A DNA stretch of 64,000 nt. Source: Pseudomonas putida (lineage in GTDB: Bacteria; Pseudomonadota; Gammaproteobacteria; Pseudomonadales; Pseudomonadaceae). This document shows, piece by piece, positions 49,669 to 60,456 of this stretch; the stretch's first letter is position 1; each line of letters begins with the position of its first letter. Location: NCBI GenBank assembly GCA_029953615.1, contig CP124529.1, positions 3,348,501-3,412,500 on the forward strand, read 5' to 3'. The notes under the pieces are model-generated. The model saw nothing but the letters and a program-made list of their open reading frames with translations, searched no databases and was not told where the DNA came from. The position numbers and the translations under genes were made by a program.

Positions 49669-50070
49669 ATGATGTTCATGAAATCCGTCCTCCGCGAACT
49701 GCCCTACCTGGAAAACTGGCGCTGGCTCAGCCGGCGAATCCGCTGCGCACTCGAACCCGACGAGCCGCGCCTGATCGAGCATTACCTGGCCGAAGGCCGC
49801 TACCTGGTGTGCTGCACCGAAACCTCGCCATGGACGGTGGCGCTGACCTCCTTCCGCCTGCTGCTGGATACCGCCAGCGACCGCATGCTGCCCTGGCATT
49901 GGCGCTGTCTGTGCCTCGACCAGGCCTGGCGCCCGCTGCTGGACCTGCGCAACCTCGACCGCGAGGTGCGAAACCAGCGCTGGCAGCCCTATGCCCTGCA
50001 GTTGGCCAATTGCCGCCTGCTGCCGTCGATTTCTCCCGATGAACTGATGCAAGGATCTGATGATGAGTGA
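49669..50070 (+). CDS. fagA: FagA-like small protein (Fur-associated gene)
   Basis: 133-residue protein of unknown biochemical role. It is rich in Trp, Arg and Leu (LPYLENWRWLSRRIRCALEP, LPWHWRCLCLDQAW) and has no export signal. It sits between a Fur box and fumC as fagA does in P. aeruginosa, which is the basis for the name. Three in-frame ATGs (49669, 49672, 49678) are possible starts. Its end overlaps the fumC start, so translation is coupled and expression should rise under iron starvation. Confidence 0.78.
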   Translation: MMFMKSVLRELPYLENWRWLSRRIRCALEPDEPRLIEHYLAEGRYLVCCTETSPWTVALTSFRLLLDTASDRMLPWHWRCLCLDQAWRPLLDLRNLDREVRNQRWQPYALQLANCRLLPSISPDELMQGSDDE

Positions 50071-51439
50071 TAACCGAATCGAGCGTGACAGCATGGGCGA
50101 ACTGCAGGTGCCGGCCCAGGCCCTGTACGGTGCCCAGACCCAGCGCGCGGTCGACAACTTCCCGATAAGTGGCCAGCGCATGCCGGCCCAGTTCATTCGC
50201 GCACTGCTGCTGGCCAAGGCCGCCGCAGCCAAGGCCAACGTCGAACTGGACCAGCTGTCGACCGCGCAAGGCCAGGCCATCGTAACCGCAGTCGAGCAAC
50301 TGCTGACGGGTGACTTCATCCAGCATTTCCCGGTGGATGTGTTCCAGACTGGCTCCGGTACCAGTTCGAACATGAACGCCAACGAGGTGATCGCCACGTT
50401 GGCCAGCCGCGTGCTGGGTGAGGCTGTCAACGCCAACGACCACGTAAACTGCGGCCAAAGCAGCAACGACATCATCCCGACCACCATTCACGTCAGCGCC
50501 GCCCTGGCCCTGCACGAGCAACTACTGCCAGCCCTGGTGCATCTGATACAGGTGATCGAGGCCAAGTCGGCACAGGTGCATCAGTACGTGAAGACCGGCC
50601 GTACCCACCTGATGGACGCCATGCCAGTGCGCATGAGCCAGGTGCTGGATGGCTGGGCGGCGCAGATCAATGGCGCCAAGGCGCACATCGAGGCGACCCT
50701 GCCGAGCCTGCAGGCGCTGGCCCAGGGCGGCACTGCCGTGGGCACCGGCATCAACGCCCACCCCCGGTTCGCAGCCAGCTTCGCCCACCAGCTCAGCGGC
50801 CTGACGCAGGTCAGGTTCACCCCCGGGCAAAACCTGTTCGCCCTGATCGGCTCGCAGGACACCGCCGTGGCCCTGTCAGGCCAGCTCAAGACTGCCGCCG
50901 TGGCGCTGATGAAGATCGCCAACGACCTGCGCTGGATGAACTCCGGCCCGCTGGCCGGGCTGGGCGAAATCGAACTGCAAGGCCTGCAGCCGGGCTCTTC
51001 GATCATGCCCGGCAAGGTCAACCCGGTGATTCCGGAGGCCACCGCCATGGTCGCCGCCCAGGTCATCGGCAACGACGCCACCATCGCCATCGCTGGCCAG
51101 TCCGGCAACTTCGAGCTGAATGTTATGTTGCCGGTGATCGCCCGCAACCTGCTGGAGAGCATCGAGCTGATGGCCAATGTCAGCCGCCTGCTGGCCGACA
51201 AGGCCATTGCCAGCTTCAAGGTCAACGAAGGCAAACTCAAGGAAGCCCTGGCCCGCAACCCGATCCTGGTCACCGCGCTGAACCCGATCATCGGCTACCT
51301 AAAGGCGGCCGAGATCGCCAAGACTGCCTACAAGCAGGGCCGTCCGGTCATCGATGTGGCGCTGGAGCACACCGACCTTTCGCGTGATCAGCTGGAAGCG
51401 CTGCTTGACCCGGAAAAACTCACCGCTGGCGGTATCTGA
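50063..51439 (+). CDS. fumC: class II (iron-free) fumarate hydratase
   Basis: 458-residue fumarase C, which hydrates fumarate to malate without an Fe-S cluster and so serves under iron limitation. The superfamily signature GSSIMPGKVNP is present, as are the substrate-site motifs TGSGTSSNMNANEV and VNCGQSSNDIIPT. ATG at 50063 is seven bases after AGGA (50060 is an alternative). It is iron-regulated with fagA. The sodA gene commonly found downstream is absent. Confidence 0.95.
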   Translation: MSDNRIERDSMGELQVPAQALYGAQTQRAVDNFPISGQRMPAQFIRALLLAKAAAAKANVELDQLSTAQGQAIVTAVEQLLTGDFIQHFPVDVFQTGSGTSSNMNANEVIATLASRVLGEAVNANDHVNCGQSSNDIIPTTIHVSAALALHEQLLPALVHLIQVIEAKSAQVHQYVKTGRTHLMDAMPVRMSQVLDGWAAQINGAKAHIEATLPSLQALAQGGTAVGTGINAHPRFAASFAHQLSGLTQVRFTPGQNLFALIGSQDTAVALSGQLKTAAVALMKIANDLRWMNSGPLAGLGEIELQGLQPGSSIMPGKVNPVIPEATAMVAAQVIGNDATIAIAGQSGNFELNVMLPVIARNLLESIELMANVSRLLADKAIASFKVNEGKLKEALARNPILVTALNPIIGYLKAAEIAKTAYKQGRPVIDVALEHTDLSRDQLEALLDPEKLTAGGI

Positions 51440-51483
51440 TACTGCCTTTGGCGACACAAGGCCTCTCTCAGGCATTAGCGGGG

Positions 51484-51582
51484 ACCCTGTGGGAGCGGGC
51501 TTTGCCCGCGAACACCGGCGCAGCCGGTGCCATGCACCGCGCTGGATTCTTCGCGGCTAAAGCCGCTCCCACAGGGGCCTGC
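51484..51582. repeat. atypical REP-like inverted elements between fumC and ptsO
   Basis: ctgtgggagcgggctttgcccgcgaacaccgg, then a caccggcgcagccggtg hairpin, then ttcgcggctaaagccgctcccacagg. The two flanks are different REP variants, and a degraded gacacaaggcc fragment precedes them. This chimeric structure separates convergent fumC and ptsO. Confidence 0.7.
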
Positions 51583-51587
51583 GAAAC

Positions 51588-51860
51588 TTATTCGCCTTCG
51601 TCGAAATAATTGTTGATCAGCTCGACCAGCGCTGCCATGGCGTCCTCGTCCTGCTCGCCTTCGGTATGCAGGTGCACCTGTGTACCTTTGCCGGCCGCCA
51701 GCATCATCACCGCCATGATGCTCTTGCCATCCACCAGCTTGTCGGGCGCACGGCCAACCCTGACCTGGCAGGGGAAGCGGCCGGCAACGCCGACGAACTT
51801 GGCCGCCGCCCGGGCATGCAGACCCAGCTTGTTGATGATGGTAATTTCACGGGCGGGCAT
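51588..51860 (-). CDS. ptsO: nitrogen-PTS phosphocarrier NPr (HPr-like)
   Basis: 90-residue HPr-fold phosphocarrier of the nitrogen PTS. The phospho-acceptor His lies in NKLGLHARAAAKF, with the conserved GKSIMAVMMLAA block. It passes phosphate from PtsP to PtsN. Last gene of the rpoN cluster on the minus strand, 19 bases after rapZ. Confidence 0.95.
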   Translation of the reverse strand: MPAREITIINKLGLHARAAAKFVGVAGRFPCQVRVGRAPDKLVDGKSIMAVMMLAAGKGTQVHLHTEGEQDEDAMAALVELINNYFDEGE

Positions 51861-51879
51861 CGTGGGGCGGATCCTTGGG

Positions 51880-52734
51880 CTAGAGGTCGCGGTGGCGGAC
51901 CTGGACGTTTTTCAGGGATTGCTGCAGCAACTGGCCAAGGCGCTCGGTGATATACACCGAGCGGTGGTGGCCGCCGGTGCAGCCAATGGCAATGGTGACG
52001 TAGGCACGGTTGCTGGCGGCGAAGCGGGGCAGCCACTTGAGCAGGTAGCTGGAAATGTCGTTGAACATTTCTTCGACGTCCGGCTGTGCGGCCAGGTAGT
52101 CGATCACCGGTTGGTCGAGGCCGGAGTGCTCACGCAGCTCGGGCTTCCAGTAGGGGTTGGGCAGGCAGCGCACATCGAACACCAGGTCGGCATCGACCGG
52201 CATTCCGCGCTTGAACCCGAATGACTCGACCAGGAACGCAGTGCCAGGCTCGGGTTGGTTGAGCAGGCGCAGCTTGATCGAATCCCGCAGCTGATACAGG
52301 TTCAGGCTGGTGGTGTCGATCTTCAGGTCGGCCAGGTCGGCAATCGGCCCCAGCAGTTCGCTTTCCACACGAATGGCTTCCGCCAGCGACCGGTTGGCGT
52401 TGGTCAGCGGGTGGCGCCGGCGGGTTTCCGAGAAGCGCTTGAGCAGCATGTCTTCGTCGGCATCCAGGTACAGTACGTCGCACTGGATATGCCGGGCGCG
52501 GGCTTCTTCGAGCAACTCGGGAAAACGTGAGAGGTGGCTGGGCAGGTTGCGCGCGTCGATCGACACGGCGACCTTGGGTTGCAGTAATTCAGTGTTGATC
52601 AGCGCATTTTCTGCGAGCTGCGGCAGCAGCCCGGCGGGCAGGTTGTCAATGCAGTAGAAACCGTTGTCTTCCAGGACATCGAGGGCGGTGCTCTTGCCGG
52701 AGCCGGACCGGCCGCTGACGATGATCAAGCGCAT
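51880..52734 (-). CDS. rapZ: RapZ RNase adapter
   Basis: 284-residue protein (YvcJ/RapZ family) with Walker A GRSGSGKS at the N-terminus. The C-terminal domain has [15 protein letters not shown], the metabolite-binding loop. In enterics it guides RNase E to the sRNA GlmZ; in pseudomonads the target is less clear. Located between ptsN and ptsO, as usual. Confidence 0.95.
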   Translation of the reverse strand: MRLIIVSGRSGSGKSTALDVLEDNGFYCIDNLPAGLLPQLAENALINTELLQPKVAVSIDARNLPSHLSRFPELLEEARARHIQCDVLYLDADEDMLLKRFSETRRRHPLTNANRSLAEAIRVESELLGPIADLADLKIDTTSLNLYQLRDSIKLRLLNQPEPGTAFLVESFGFKRGMPVDADLVFDVRCLPNPYWKPELREHSGLDQPVIDYLAAQPDVEEMFNDISSYLLKWLPRFAASNRAYVTIAIGCTGGHHRSVYITERLGQLLQQSLKNVQVRHRDL

Positions 52735-52736
52735 GT

Positions 52737-53201
52737 TCAGTGCTCGTTCTGTACGTCCAGGACAACCTGGAACAGGGCCTCGCTGCTGGTGGCCGCACGC
52801 AGGCGATCACGAACCTCCTTGCGATCGAGCATGCTGGCAATCTGGCGCAGCAATTCCAGATGGGCATCGGTGGCGGCTTCTGGCACCAGCAGGACGAACA
52901 GCAGGTCCACCGGTGCGCCATCGATAGCGTCGTAGTCGATAGGGGCTTCCAGGTGCAGCAGGGCGCTGACCGGAGCGGAACATCCTTCAAGCCGGCAGTG
53001 CGGAATGGCGATGCCATTGCCGAAACCGGTCGAACCGAGTTTTTCCCGGGCGACCAGTTTTTCGAAGACATCCTGCATCTCCAGTTCTGGCACTTGTTCG
53101 GCGATGACGGTGGCGACCTTTTCCAGGGCGCGCTTCTTGCTGCCACCCGGCACGTTCACGAGGGAACGGCCGGGGGTCAGGATGGTTTCAAGTCGGATCA
53201 T
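52737..53201 (-). CDS. ptsN: nitrogen-PTS EIIA protein PtsN
   Basis: 154-residue EIIA-Ntr. The active-site His is in [13 protein letters not shown]. It tunes potassium transport, carbon/nitrogen balance and polyhydroxyalkanoate formation in P. putida through its phosphorylation state. It starts 12 bases after hpf. Confidence 0.95.
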   Translation of the reverse strand: MIRLETILTPGRSLVNVPGGSKKRALEKVATVIAEQVPELEMQDVFEKLVAREKLGSTGFGNGIAIPHCRLEGCSAPVSALLHLEAPIDYDAIDGAPVDLLFVLLVPEAATDAHLELLRQIASMLDRKEVRDRLRAATSSEALFQVVLDVQNEH

Positions 53202-53213
53202 GGATGGGGGGGA

Positions 53214-53522
53214 TCAGCGGGCAGCTGCACCTTGCAGCAGGCTTTGCTGTTTTTCCTTGTGTTTTTTCAGTTGGCGGTCGAGCTTGTCGGCCAAGGCATC
53301 GATCGCTGCATACATGTCTTCGTGTTCGGCGTTGGCAACCACTTCGCCGCCGGGAATCTGCAAGGTCGCCTCGACCTTCTGCTGCAGCTTCTCGACTTTC
53401 ATGATGACCTGCACGTTGGTGATCTTGTCGAAGTGACTTTCCACGCGAGCGAGCTTTTCAAGCACATAATCGCGCAGTGGCTGGGTGACTTCTACATGCT
53501 GTCCACTGATATTGACTTGCAT
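53214..53522 (-). CDS. hpf: ribosome hibernation promoting factor
   Basis: 102-residue short-form HPF/YhbH that binds the 30S decoding site in stationary phase. MQVNISGQHVEVTQPLRDYV and EDMYAAIDALADKLDRQLKKH are family motifs. AGGAG lies nine bases before ATG 53522; a longer frame to 53591 lacks support. Confidence 0.94.
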   Translation of the reverse strand: MQVNISGQHVEVTQPLRDYVLEKLARVESHFDKITNVQVIMKVEKLQQKVEATLQIPGGEVVANAEHEDMYAAIDALADKLDRQLKKHKEKQQSLLQGAAAR

Positions 53523-53601
53523 ACAGCTTCTCCTTTGTTGCCCGTGCATAAAGAGGCAGGTCTTGCACCTGCCCCACAAACGCTGTGGCACATCTCAGGG
53601 G

Positions 53602-55095
53602 CTACATCAGTCGCTTGCGTTCGCTCGACGGTGCGATGCCGAGGGACTCGCGGTACTTGGCGACGGTGCGACGGGCTACCTGGATGCCTTGTGCCTCCAG
53701 TAAACCAGCGATCTTGCTGTCACTCAATGGCTTTTTCTGATTTTCCGCCGCAACCAGTTTCTTGATGATCGCGCGGATCGCCGTGGACGAGCATTCTCCG
53801 CCTTCGGAGGTGCTGACGTGGCTGGAGAAAAAGTATTTCAGTTCGTAGATGCCACGCGGCGTGTGCATGTATTTCTGCGTGGTAACCCGCGAAATGGTCG
53901 ACTCGTGCATACCTACCGCTTCGGCGATGTCATGCAGCACCAACGGCTTCATCGCTTCGTCACCGTGGTCGAGGAAGCCGCGCTGGTGCTCGACGATCTG
54001 CGTGGCCACCTTCATCAGGGTTTCGTTGCGGCTTTGCAGGCTCTTGATGAACCAGCGCGCTTCCTGCAGCTGGTTGCGCATGAAGGTGTTGTCGGCGCTG
54101 GTGTCGGCGCGGCGCACGAACCCGGCGTACTGCGGGTTGACGCGCAGGCGCGGGATGGCCTCCTGGTTCAGTTCCACCAGCCAGCGGTCGCTGTCCTTGC
54201 GCACGATGACGTCGGGCACCACGTACTCGGGCTCGCTGGACTCGATCTGCGAACCAGGGCGCGGGTTGAGGCTTTGTACCAGCTCGATGACCTGGCGCAG
54301 CTCGTCTTCCTTGATTTTCATGCGCCGCATCAGCTGGCTGTAGTCACGGCTGCCGAGCAAGTCGATGAAATCGGTGACCAGGCGCTTGGCTTCGGTCATC
54401 CACGGGGTGCTGGCGGGCAGTTGGCGCAGCTGCAGCAACAGGCATTCGCCCAGGTTGCGGGCAGCAATGCCGGCAGGCTCGAACTGCTGAATGCGGTGCA
54501 GCACCGCTTCGACCTCGTCCAGCTCGATATCCAGCTCCGGGTCGAAACCGGCGCAGATTTCTTCGAGGGTGTCTTCCAGGTAACCCTGGCCGTTGATGCT
54601 GTCGATCAGGGTGACGGCGATCAGGCGGTCGGTGTCGGACATCGGGGCCAGGTTCAATTGCCACAGCAAGTGGCTTTGCAGGCTTTCCCCGGCCGATGTA
54701 CGGGTGGTGAAGTCCCACTCGTCGTCGTCGTTGCTCGGCAGGCTGCTGGCACTGGTCTGGTAGATGTCTTCCCAGGCGGTGTCGACCGGCAGCTCGTTGG
54801 GGATGCGCTCGCTCCATTCACCGTCTTCCAGGGTGTCGGCGCTGGTGGTGCTTTCCTGGAAGCTGTTGTCCTGGACTTCGGCGGCCGGCTTGTTCTCGGC
54901 GTTGTCGGCCATCGGGTCGCTGTTGTCGAAGTCGTCGCCGTCTTCCTGACGTTCGAGCATCGGGTTCGACTCCAGCGCTTCCTGGATTTCCTGTTGGAGG
55001 TCCAGGGTGGAGAGCTGGAGCAGGCGGATGGCCTGTTGCAACTGCGGTGTCATCGTCAGTTGCTGGCCCATTTTTAGGACGAGCGATGGTTTCAT
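53602..55095 (-). CDS. rpoN: RNA polymerase sigma-54 factor
   Basis: 497-residue sigma-54. Region I is Gln/Leu-rich ([20 protein letters not shown]), region II acidic, the core-binding domain follows, and the RpoN box [10 protein letters not shown] lies near the end. It directs nitrogen, motility and carbon-source genes with AAA+ activators. It is upstream of hpf-ptsN-rapZ-ptsO, the usual cluster. Confidence 0.97.
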   Translation of the reverse strand: MKPSLVLKMGQQLTMTPQLQQAIRLLQLSTLDLQQEIQEALESNPMLERQEDGDDFDNSDPMADNAENKPAAEVQDNSFQESTTSADTLEDGEWSERIPNELPVDTAWEDIYQTSASSLPSNDDDEWDFTTRTSAGESLQSHLLWQLNLAPMSDTDRLIAVTLIDSINGQGYLEDTLEEICAGFDPELDIELDEVEAVLHRIQQFEPAGIAARNLGECLLLQLRQLPASTPWMTEAKRLVTDFIDLLGSRDYSQLMRRMKIKEDELRQVIELVQSLNPRPGSQIESSEPEYVVPDVIVRKDSDRWLVELNQEAIPRLRVNPQYAGFVRRADTSADNTFMRNQLQEARWFIKSLQSRNETLMKVATQIVEHQRGFLDHGDEAMKPLVLHDIAEAVGMHESTISRVTTQKYMHTPRGIYELKYFFSSHVSTSEGGECSSTAIRAIIKKLVAAENQKKPLSDSKIAGLLEAQGIQVARRTVAKYRESLGIAPSSERKRLM

Positions 55096-55271
55096 GGCTG
55101 GGGCTTAATACCTTGTTCGCCGGCGCGCATGCGCCATCCACTACACGAGGGCGCCGGGGCGCCAGATCAAGCAAGTTTTATGCCTTAAATTGTAGCGTTT
55201 GCCTAGAGTACTGTAACAACTTTAACCCCGGTTTCAGGGCGATTTGCCAGTACTCCAGGCGCGTGCCGGGC

Positions 55272-55997
<726 letters not shown>

Positions 55998-56522
55998 TTA
56001 CTCGGCCTTCTTCTTGGGCTGGATCACCATGTCGATACGCTGACGCGGCGAGGTCACGTTGCCACCACGACCGGCGGTCGCCACCTGGGTCTGGGTGTTG
56101 TAGACGATCTTTTCGCCTTCGGTGGTGTTGCCTTCGTTCTCGACCTTGGCGCGATCGGTGAGGATCACCAGGTCCTTCTGCGACTGGTACTGGATGGTCA
56201 CGCCCCAGCCTTTCATCTTGTCCGGCTTGGCCGCGCTCTGCTGCTGCTCGAAGTAGGCCAGGTTGCCCACCGAGGTCACCACGTCGATGTCGCCGGAGGC
56301 GGAGCGGGTGATGGTCACGGTGTTGCCTTTGATCATCATCGAACCCTGGGTGATGATCACGTCGCCGGTGTAGGTGGCCACGCCCTGCTTGTCGTCCAGG
56401 TGGGCGTTGTCGGCCTGGATGCGGATCGGCTGGTCACGGTCGTTCGGCAGGGCGAGGGCGCTCGCGCTTCCCAGTGCTGCGCTCAGGCTGAGCAAAAGGG
56501 GGAGGGTTTTAACGAGCCTCAT
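55998..56522 (-). CDS. lptA: LPS transport periplasmic bridge protein LptA
   Basis: 174-residue exported protein with signal peptide (ALGSASALALPND). The OstA/LptA beta-jellyroll core is visible (DNAHLDDKQGVATYTGDVII ... KGNTVTITRSASGDIDVVTS). It forms the bridge that carries LPS across the periplasm. It overlaps lptC by 14 bases. Confidence 0.95.
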   Translation of the reverse strand: MRLVKTLPLLLSLSAALGSASALALPNDRDQPIRIQADNAHLDDKQGVATYTGDVIITQGSMMIKGNTVTITRSASGDIDVVTSVGNLAYFEQQQSAAKPDKMKGWGVTIQYQSQKDLVILTDRAKVENEGNTTEGEKIVYNTQTQVATAGRGGNVTSPRQRIDMVIQPKKKAE

Positions 56523-57081
56523 ACTGTCCTCTTACGTTAGAGAGCAAGTCCATCTTGCCTTCTTTCAAATACGCTTTCATTCCTTTGCCCGTAGTTGTGC
56601 CACCGGCGCCGTCGATTCTAACGGCTTGCTCGGTCTGCGCATATTGCTTCTGCGGGAACACGGTCATGCGTGAGCTGGTAATGATCATTTCGCGCTGCTT
56701 TTCGTCGGTGCGGGCAACCCGGACGTTGTCGATCAGTTCGACTTCGCTGCCGTCCGGGTTGACCTCGGCGCGGGTGCTCTGCACGTGCCACGGGTATTCG
56801 GTGCCGCGGTACAGGTGCAGGTCCGGCGTGGTCAGCAGGGTGATTTCGCTGGCCTTGAGGTGTTCGACCTTGTCGGCGGTCATTTCGTACTGCAGCTTGC
56901 CGTCGGGCAGGAACTGCAGGCTGTGGGCGTTGACCGCGTAGTAGTCGATGGCGCTTGCGTCGACCTGGGTCACCGGCTTGTCGAGGAAGCTTTCCGGGCT
57001 GACATTCCAGTAGCCGATCGCCACCAGCAGGGCAGCGATCACCGCGAGCAGCGCAATGTTGCGGGCTTTCTTGCTGAACAT
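56509..57081 (-). CDS. lptC: LPS export protein LptC
   Basis: 190-residue bitopic protein with one N-terminal membrane segment (NIALLAVIAALLVAIGYW) and the LptC periplasmic jellyroll (DYYAVNAHSLQFLPDGKLQY). It receives LPS from LptBFG and hands it to LptA. Located between kdsC and lptA, with short gaps. Confidence 0.94.
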   Translation of the reverse strand: MFSKKARNIALLAVIAALLVAIGYWNVSPESFLDKPVTQVDASAIDYYAVNAHSLQFLPDGKLQYEMTADKVEHLKASEITLLTTPDLHLYRGTEYPWHVQSTRAEVNPDGSEVELIDNVRVARTDEKQREMIITSSRMTVFPQKQYAQTEQAVRIDGAGGTTTGKGMKAYLKEGKMDLLSNVRGQYEAR

Positions 57082-57089
57082 GGGCAGCC

Positions 57090-57614
57090 TTACAGGTAGT
57101 TGGCGTTGGCAGCGTCCAGGGTGCCCTGGGCCTGCATGATCAGTTCACAGAATTCACGGGCCGCGCCTTCGCCGCCCCGTGCCTGGGTCACGCCGTGGGC
57201 GTGCTGGCGAACGAACGGCGCGGCGTTGGCCACCGCCATGCCCAGGGCGACCCGGCGAATCACCGGCAGGTCGGGCAGGTCGTCGCCCAGGTAGGCCACT
57301 TGAGCATAGCTCAGGCCCAGTTCGGCGAGCAGGCCGTCGAGCACCACCAGTTTGTCCTCGCGGCCCTGGTAAAGGTGCGGAATGCCGAGGTTCTTTGCCC
57401 GGCGCTCGACCACCGGGGTCTTGCGCCCGCTGATGATTGCGGTGGTCACGCCCGAGGCCATGAGCATCTTGATGCCTTGGCCGTCGAGGGTGTTGAAGGT
57501 CTTGAATTCGCTGCCGTCCTCGAGGAAGTACAGGCGCCCGTCGGTGAGCACGCCGTCCACGTCGAACACTGCCAGCTTGATGTGCTTGCCGCGTTGCATG
57601 AGGTCCTGGTTCAT
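57090..57614 (-). CDS. kdsC: 3-deoxy-D-manno-octulosonate 8-phosphate phosphatase
   Basis: 174-residue HAD-family phosphatase that releases Kdo from Kdo-8-P for lipid A core synthesis. The catalytic DxD is in LAVFDVDGVLTDGRLYF, and motif III is in YLGDDLPDLPVI. Located between kdsD and lptC, so Kdo synthesis and LPS export are encoded together. Confidence 0.95.
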   Translation of the reverse strand: MNQDLMQRGKHIKLAVFDVDGVLTDGRLYFLEDGSEFKTFNTLDGQGIKMLMASGVTTAIISGRKTPVVERRAKNLGIPHLYQGREDKLVVLDGLLAELGLSYAQVAYLGDDLPDLPVIRRVALGMAVANAAPFVRQHAHGVTQARGGEGAAREFCELIMQAQGTLDAANANYL

Positions 57615-57626
57615 TCCATCGCTCCT

Positions 57627-58601
57627 TTACATTACGCCGGCGCGCAGCAGGTCGTGCATGTTCAGGGCGCCGGTGGGGCGGTCCTCGCGGTCCACCACCA
57701 CCAGGGCGCCGATCTTGTGGTCTTCCATGATCTTCAGGGCCTCGGCCGCGAGCATTTCGGCGCGGGCCGTCTTGCCATGCACGGTCATGACCTGGTCGAT
57801 CAGGGTGGTGTGGACGTCGATGTTGCGGTCCAGGCTGCGACGCAGGTCGCCGTCGGTGAAGATCCCGGCCAGCTTGCCGTCGGCTTCGACGATCACCGTC
57901 ATGCCCAGGCCTTTGCGGGACATTTCAAGGAGTGCGTCCTTGAGCAGGGTGCCGCGGGGTACCTGAGGCAGTTCGTCGCCGGCATGCATCACGTTCTCCA
58001 CCTTGAGCAGCAGGCGGCGGCCCAGCGCACCGCCCGGGTGCGAGAAGGCAAAGTCCTCGGCGGTGAAGCCGCGGGCTTCGAGCAGGGCAATGGCCAGCGC
58101 GTCGCCCAGCACCAGCGATGCGGTGGTGGAGGAGGTGGGGGCCAGGTTCAGCGGGCAGGCCTCTTGCTCGACGCGGGCGTCGAGGTTGACCTCGGCAGCC
58201 TGGGCCAGCGGCGAGTCCGGATTGCCGGTCAGGCTGATCAGCTTGATGCCCAGGCGCTTGATCAGCGGCAGCAGGGTGACGATTTCGGCGGTGCTGCCGG
58301 AGTTCGACAGGGCAAGGATGACATCATCACGGGTGATCATGCCCATGTCGCCATGGCTGGCTTCGGCCGGGTGCACGAAAAACGCCGGTGTGCCGGTGCT
58401 GGCCAGGGTGGCGGCGATCTTGTTGCCGATGTGCCCGGACTTGCCCATGCCGACCACGACGACCCGGCCCTTGCTGGCCAGGATCAGCTCGCAGGCCTTG
58501 ACGAAATTGTCGTCGATGCGCGCCAGCAGGGCCTCTACGGCCTCGAGTTCCAGGCGCAGGGTGCGTTGGGCGGATTGGATCAGCTCGCTGGATTGGCTCA
58601 T
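57627..58601 (-). CDS. kdsD: D-arabinose 5-phosphate isomerase
   Basis: 324-residue enzyme that makes arabinose-5-phosphate, the first step to Kdo. It has an N-terminal SIS sugar-isomerase domain (GMGKSGHIGNKIAATLASTG; HPAEASHGDMGMI) and two C-terminal CBS domains. First gene of the minus-strand kds-lpt-rpoN-pts series, divergent from mlaF. Confidence 0.95.
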   Translation of the reverse strand: MSQSSELIQSAQRTLRLELEAVEALLARIDDNFVKACELILASKGRVVVVGMGKSGHIGNKIAATLASTGTPAFFVHPAEASHGDMGMITRDDVILALSNSGSTAEIVTLLPLIKRLGIKLISLTGNPDSPLAQAAEVNLDARVEQEACPLNLAPTSSTTASLVLGDALAIALLEARGFTAEDFAFSHPGGALGRRLLLKVENVMHAGDELPQVPRGTLLKDALLEMSRKGLGMTVIVEADGKLAGIFTDGDLRRSLDRNIDVHTTLIDQVMTVHGKTARAEMLAAEALKIMEDHKIGALVVVDREDRPTGALNMHDLLRAGVM

Positions 58602-58729
58602 GTCGAAAAAGCAATGCCTGATGAAAAGGCGGCGATTATAGCTGCAATGAAAGAAACCCTCACGCTTTCGATTGCCGTGGCGAATGTCTCGCCAGCCTGT
58701 CGCAGGGCTGAACGACTCGTTAGCCGACC

Positions 58730-58759
58730 TTGGGGCGGCGCTGTCAGCGGTGCTATAGT
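58730..58759 (+). promoter_or_regulatory. candidate promoter of the mla operon
   Basis: TTGGGG and TATAGT are separated by 18 bases, about 90 bases before mlaF in the kdsD-mlaF divergent region. The -10 box is a good match (TATAAT with one change). Predicted only. Confidence 0.45.
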
Positions 58760-58849
58760 TCGCCGCTATTCGGCCTGCCAGGGGCGCTTGTGCCTTCCAG
58801 AAGAAGGCCGACGTCCATTAGGACGAGGCTGCACCAGCAAGGAGTCTAG

Positions 58850-59659
58850 ATGAGTGTGGATAGCGCCTACGCGGTCGAGTTGAAGGGGGTTACCTTCAAA
58901 CGCGGTTCGCGCAGCATTTTCAGCAACGTCGACATTCGCATCCCGCGCGGCAAGGTCACCGGTATCATGGGGCCATCGGGTTGCGGCAAGACCACGTTGC
59001 TTCGCCTGATGGGCGCGCAGCTGCGCCCTGCCAGCGGTGAGGTCTGGGTTGCCGGGCAGAACCTGCCGACGTTGTCGCGCAGTGACCTGTTCGACGCCCG
59101 CAAGCAAATGGGGGTGCTGTTCCAGAGCGGCGCGCTGTTCACCGATCTCGATGTTTTCGAGAACGTTGCGTTCCCGCTGCGTGTGCACACCCAGCTGTCG
59201 GACGAAATGATCCGCGATATCGTGCTGATGAAACTGCAGGCCGTTGGCCTGCGCGGTGCCATCGACCTGATGCCCGACGAACTGTCCGGTGGCATGAAAC
59301 GCCGTGTGGCGCTGGCCCGGGCGATTGCCCTGGACCCGCAGATCCTCATGTACGACGAACCGTTCGTCGGCCAGGACCCGATCGCCATGGGCGTATTGGT
59401 GCGCCTGATCCGCCTGCTCAACGATGCCCTGGGTATCACCAGCATCGTGGTTTCCCATGATCTGGCGGAAACCGCCAGCATTGCCGACTACATCTATGTG
59501 GTCGGTGACGGCCAGGTGCTGGGCCAGGGGACGCCTGACGAACTGATGGGCTCGGACAACCCGCGCATTCGCCAGTTCATGAAGGGCGATCCGGACGGCC
59601 CGGTACCTTTCCACTTCCCTGCGCCTGACTACCGCGCCGACCTGCTGGGAGCGCGTTGA
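58850..59659 (+). CDS. mlaF: phospholipid ABC transporter ATPase MlaF
   Basis: 269-residue ATPase of the MlaFEDB complex that moves phospholipids to keep outer-membrane asymmetry (Ttg2A in P. putida, linked to solvent tolerance). Walker [11 protein letters not shown], signature [15 protein letters not shown] and Walker [14 protein letters not shown] are seen. AAGGAG precedes the ATG. First gene of mlaFEDCB. Confidence 0.95.
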   Translation: MSVDSAYAVELKGVTFKRGSRSIFSNVDIRIPRGKVTGIMGPSGCGKTTLLRLMGAQLRPASGEVWVAGQNLPTLSRSDLFDARKQMGVLFQSGALFTDLDVFENVAFPLRVHTQLSDEMIRDIVLMKLQAVGLRGAIDLMPDELSGGMKRRVALARAIALDPQILMYDEPFVGQDPIAMGVLVRLIRLLNDALGITSIVVSHDLAETASIADYIYVVGDGQVLGQGTPDELMGSDNPRIRQFMKGDPDGPVPFHFPAPDYRADLLGAR

Positions 59660-60456
59660 TGCGCAGAAGATCCTTACTCGAACGTGTCCGCCTGCTGGGC
59701 CGCTCGGCAATCGACGTGCTGGCGGTGCTGGGGCGATCCTGCCTGTTCCTGTTCCATGCGCTGATCGGCCGCGGCGGCATCGGTGGCGGCTTCCAGCTGC
59801 TGACCAGGCAGCTGTACTCGGTGGGCGTGCTGTCGCTGGCGATCATCGTCGTCTCCGGCGTGTTCATCGGCATGGTGCTGGCGCTGCAGGGCTTCAGCAT
59901 CCTGACCAAGTACGGCTCGGAACAGGCGGTGGGGCAGATGGTCGCCCTGACCCTGTTGCGAGAGCTCGGCCCGGTGGTGACCGCGTTGCTGTTCGCCGGC
60001 CGTGCCGGTTCGGCGCTGACCGCCGAAATTGGCAACATGAAGTCCACCGAGCAATTGTCGAGCCTGGAAATGATCGGTGTCGACCCGCTCAAGTACATTG
60101 TCGCACCGCGGCTTTGGGCCGGTTTCATCTCGCTGCCGTTGCTGGCGCTGATTTTCAGCGTGGTCGGCATCTGGGGCGGCTCGTGGGTGGCGGTGGACTG
60201 GCTGGGCGTCTACGAAGGCTCATTCTGGGCCAACATGCAGAACAGTGTTTCGTTCACCGACGACGTGCTCAACGGGCTTATCAAGAGCCTGGTATTCGCC
60301 TTCGTCACGACCTGGATCGCCGTATTCCAGGGGTACGACTGTGAGCCCACCTCAGAGGGGATCAGCCGTGCCACCACCAAGACCGTGGTCTATGCCTCAT
60401 TGGCAGTGCTGGGTCTGGACTTTATTCTGACCGCCTTGATGTTTGGAGATTTCTGA
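59659..60456 (+). CDS. mlaE: phospholipid ABC transporter permease MlaE
   Basis: 265-residue permease with about five membrane segments and the MlaE core ([41 protein letters not shown]). ATG at 59659 overlaps the mlaF stop (TGATG) and has GGAG upstream. It pairs with MlaF at the inner membrane. Confidence 0.95.
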   Translation: MRRRSLLERVRLLGRSAIDVLAVLGRSCLFLFHALIGRGGIGGGFQLLTRQLYSVGVLSLAIIVVSGVFIGMVLALQGFSILTKYGSEQAVGQMVALTLLRELGPVVTALLFAGRAGSALTAEIGNMKSTEQLSSLEMIGVDPLKYIVAPRLWAGFISLPLLALIFSVVGIWGGSWVAVDWLGVYEGSFWANMQNSVSFTDDVLNGLIKSLVFAFVTTWIAVFQGYDCEPTSEGISRATTKTVVYASLAVLGLDFILTALMFGDF

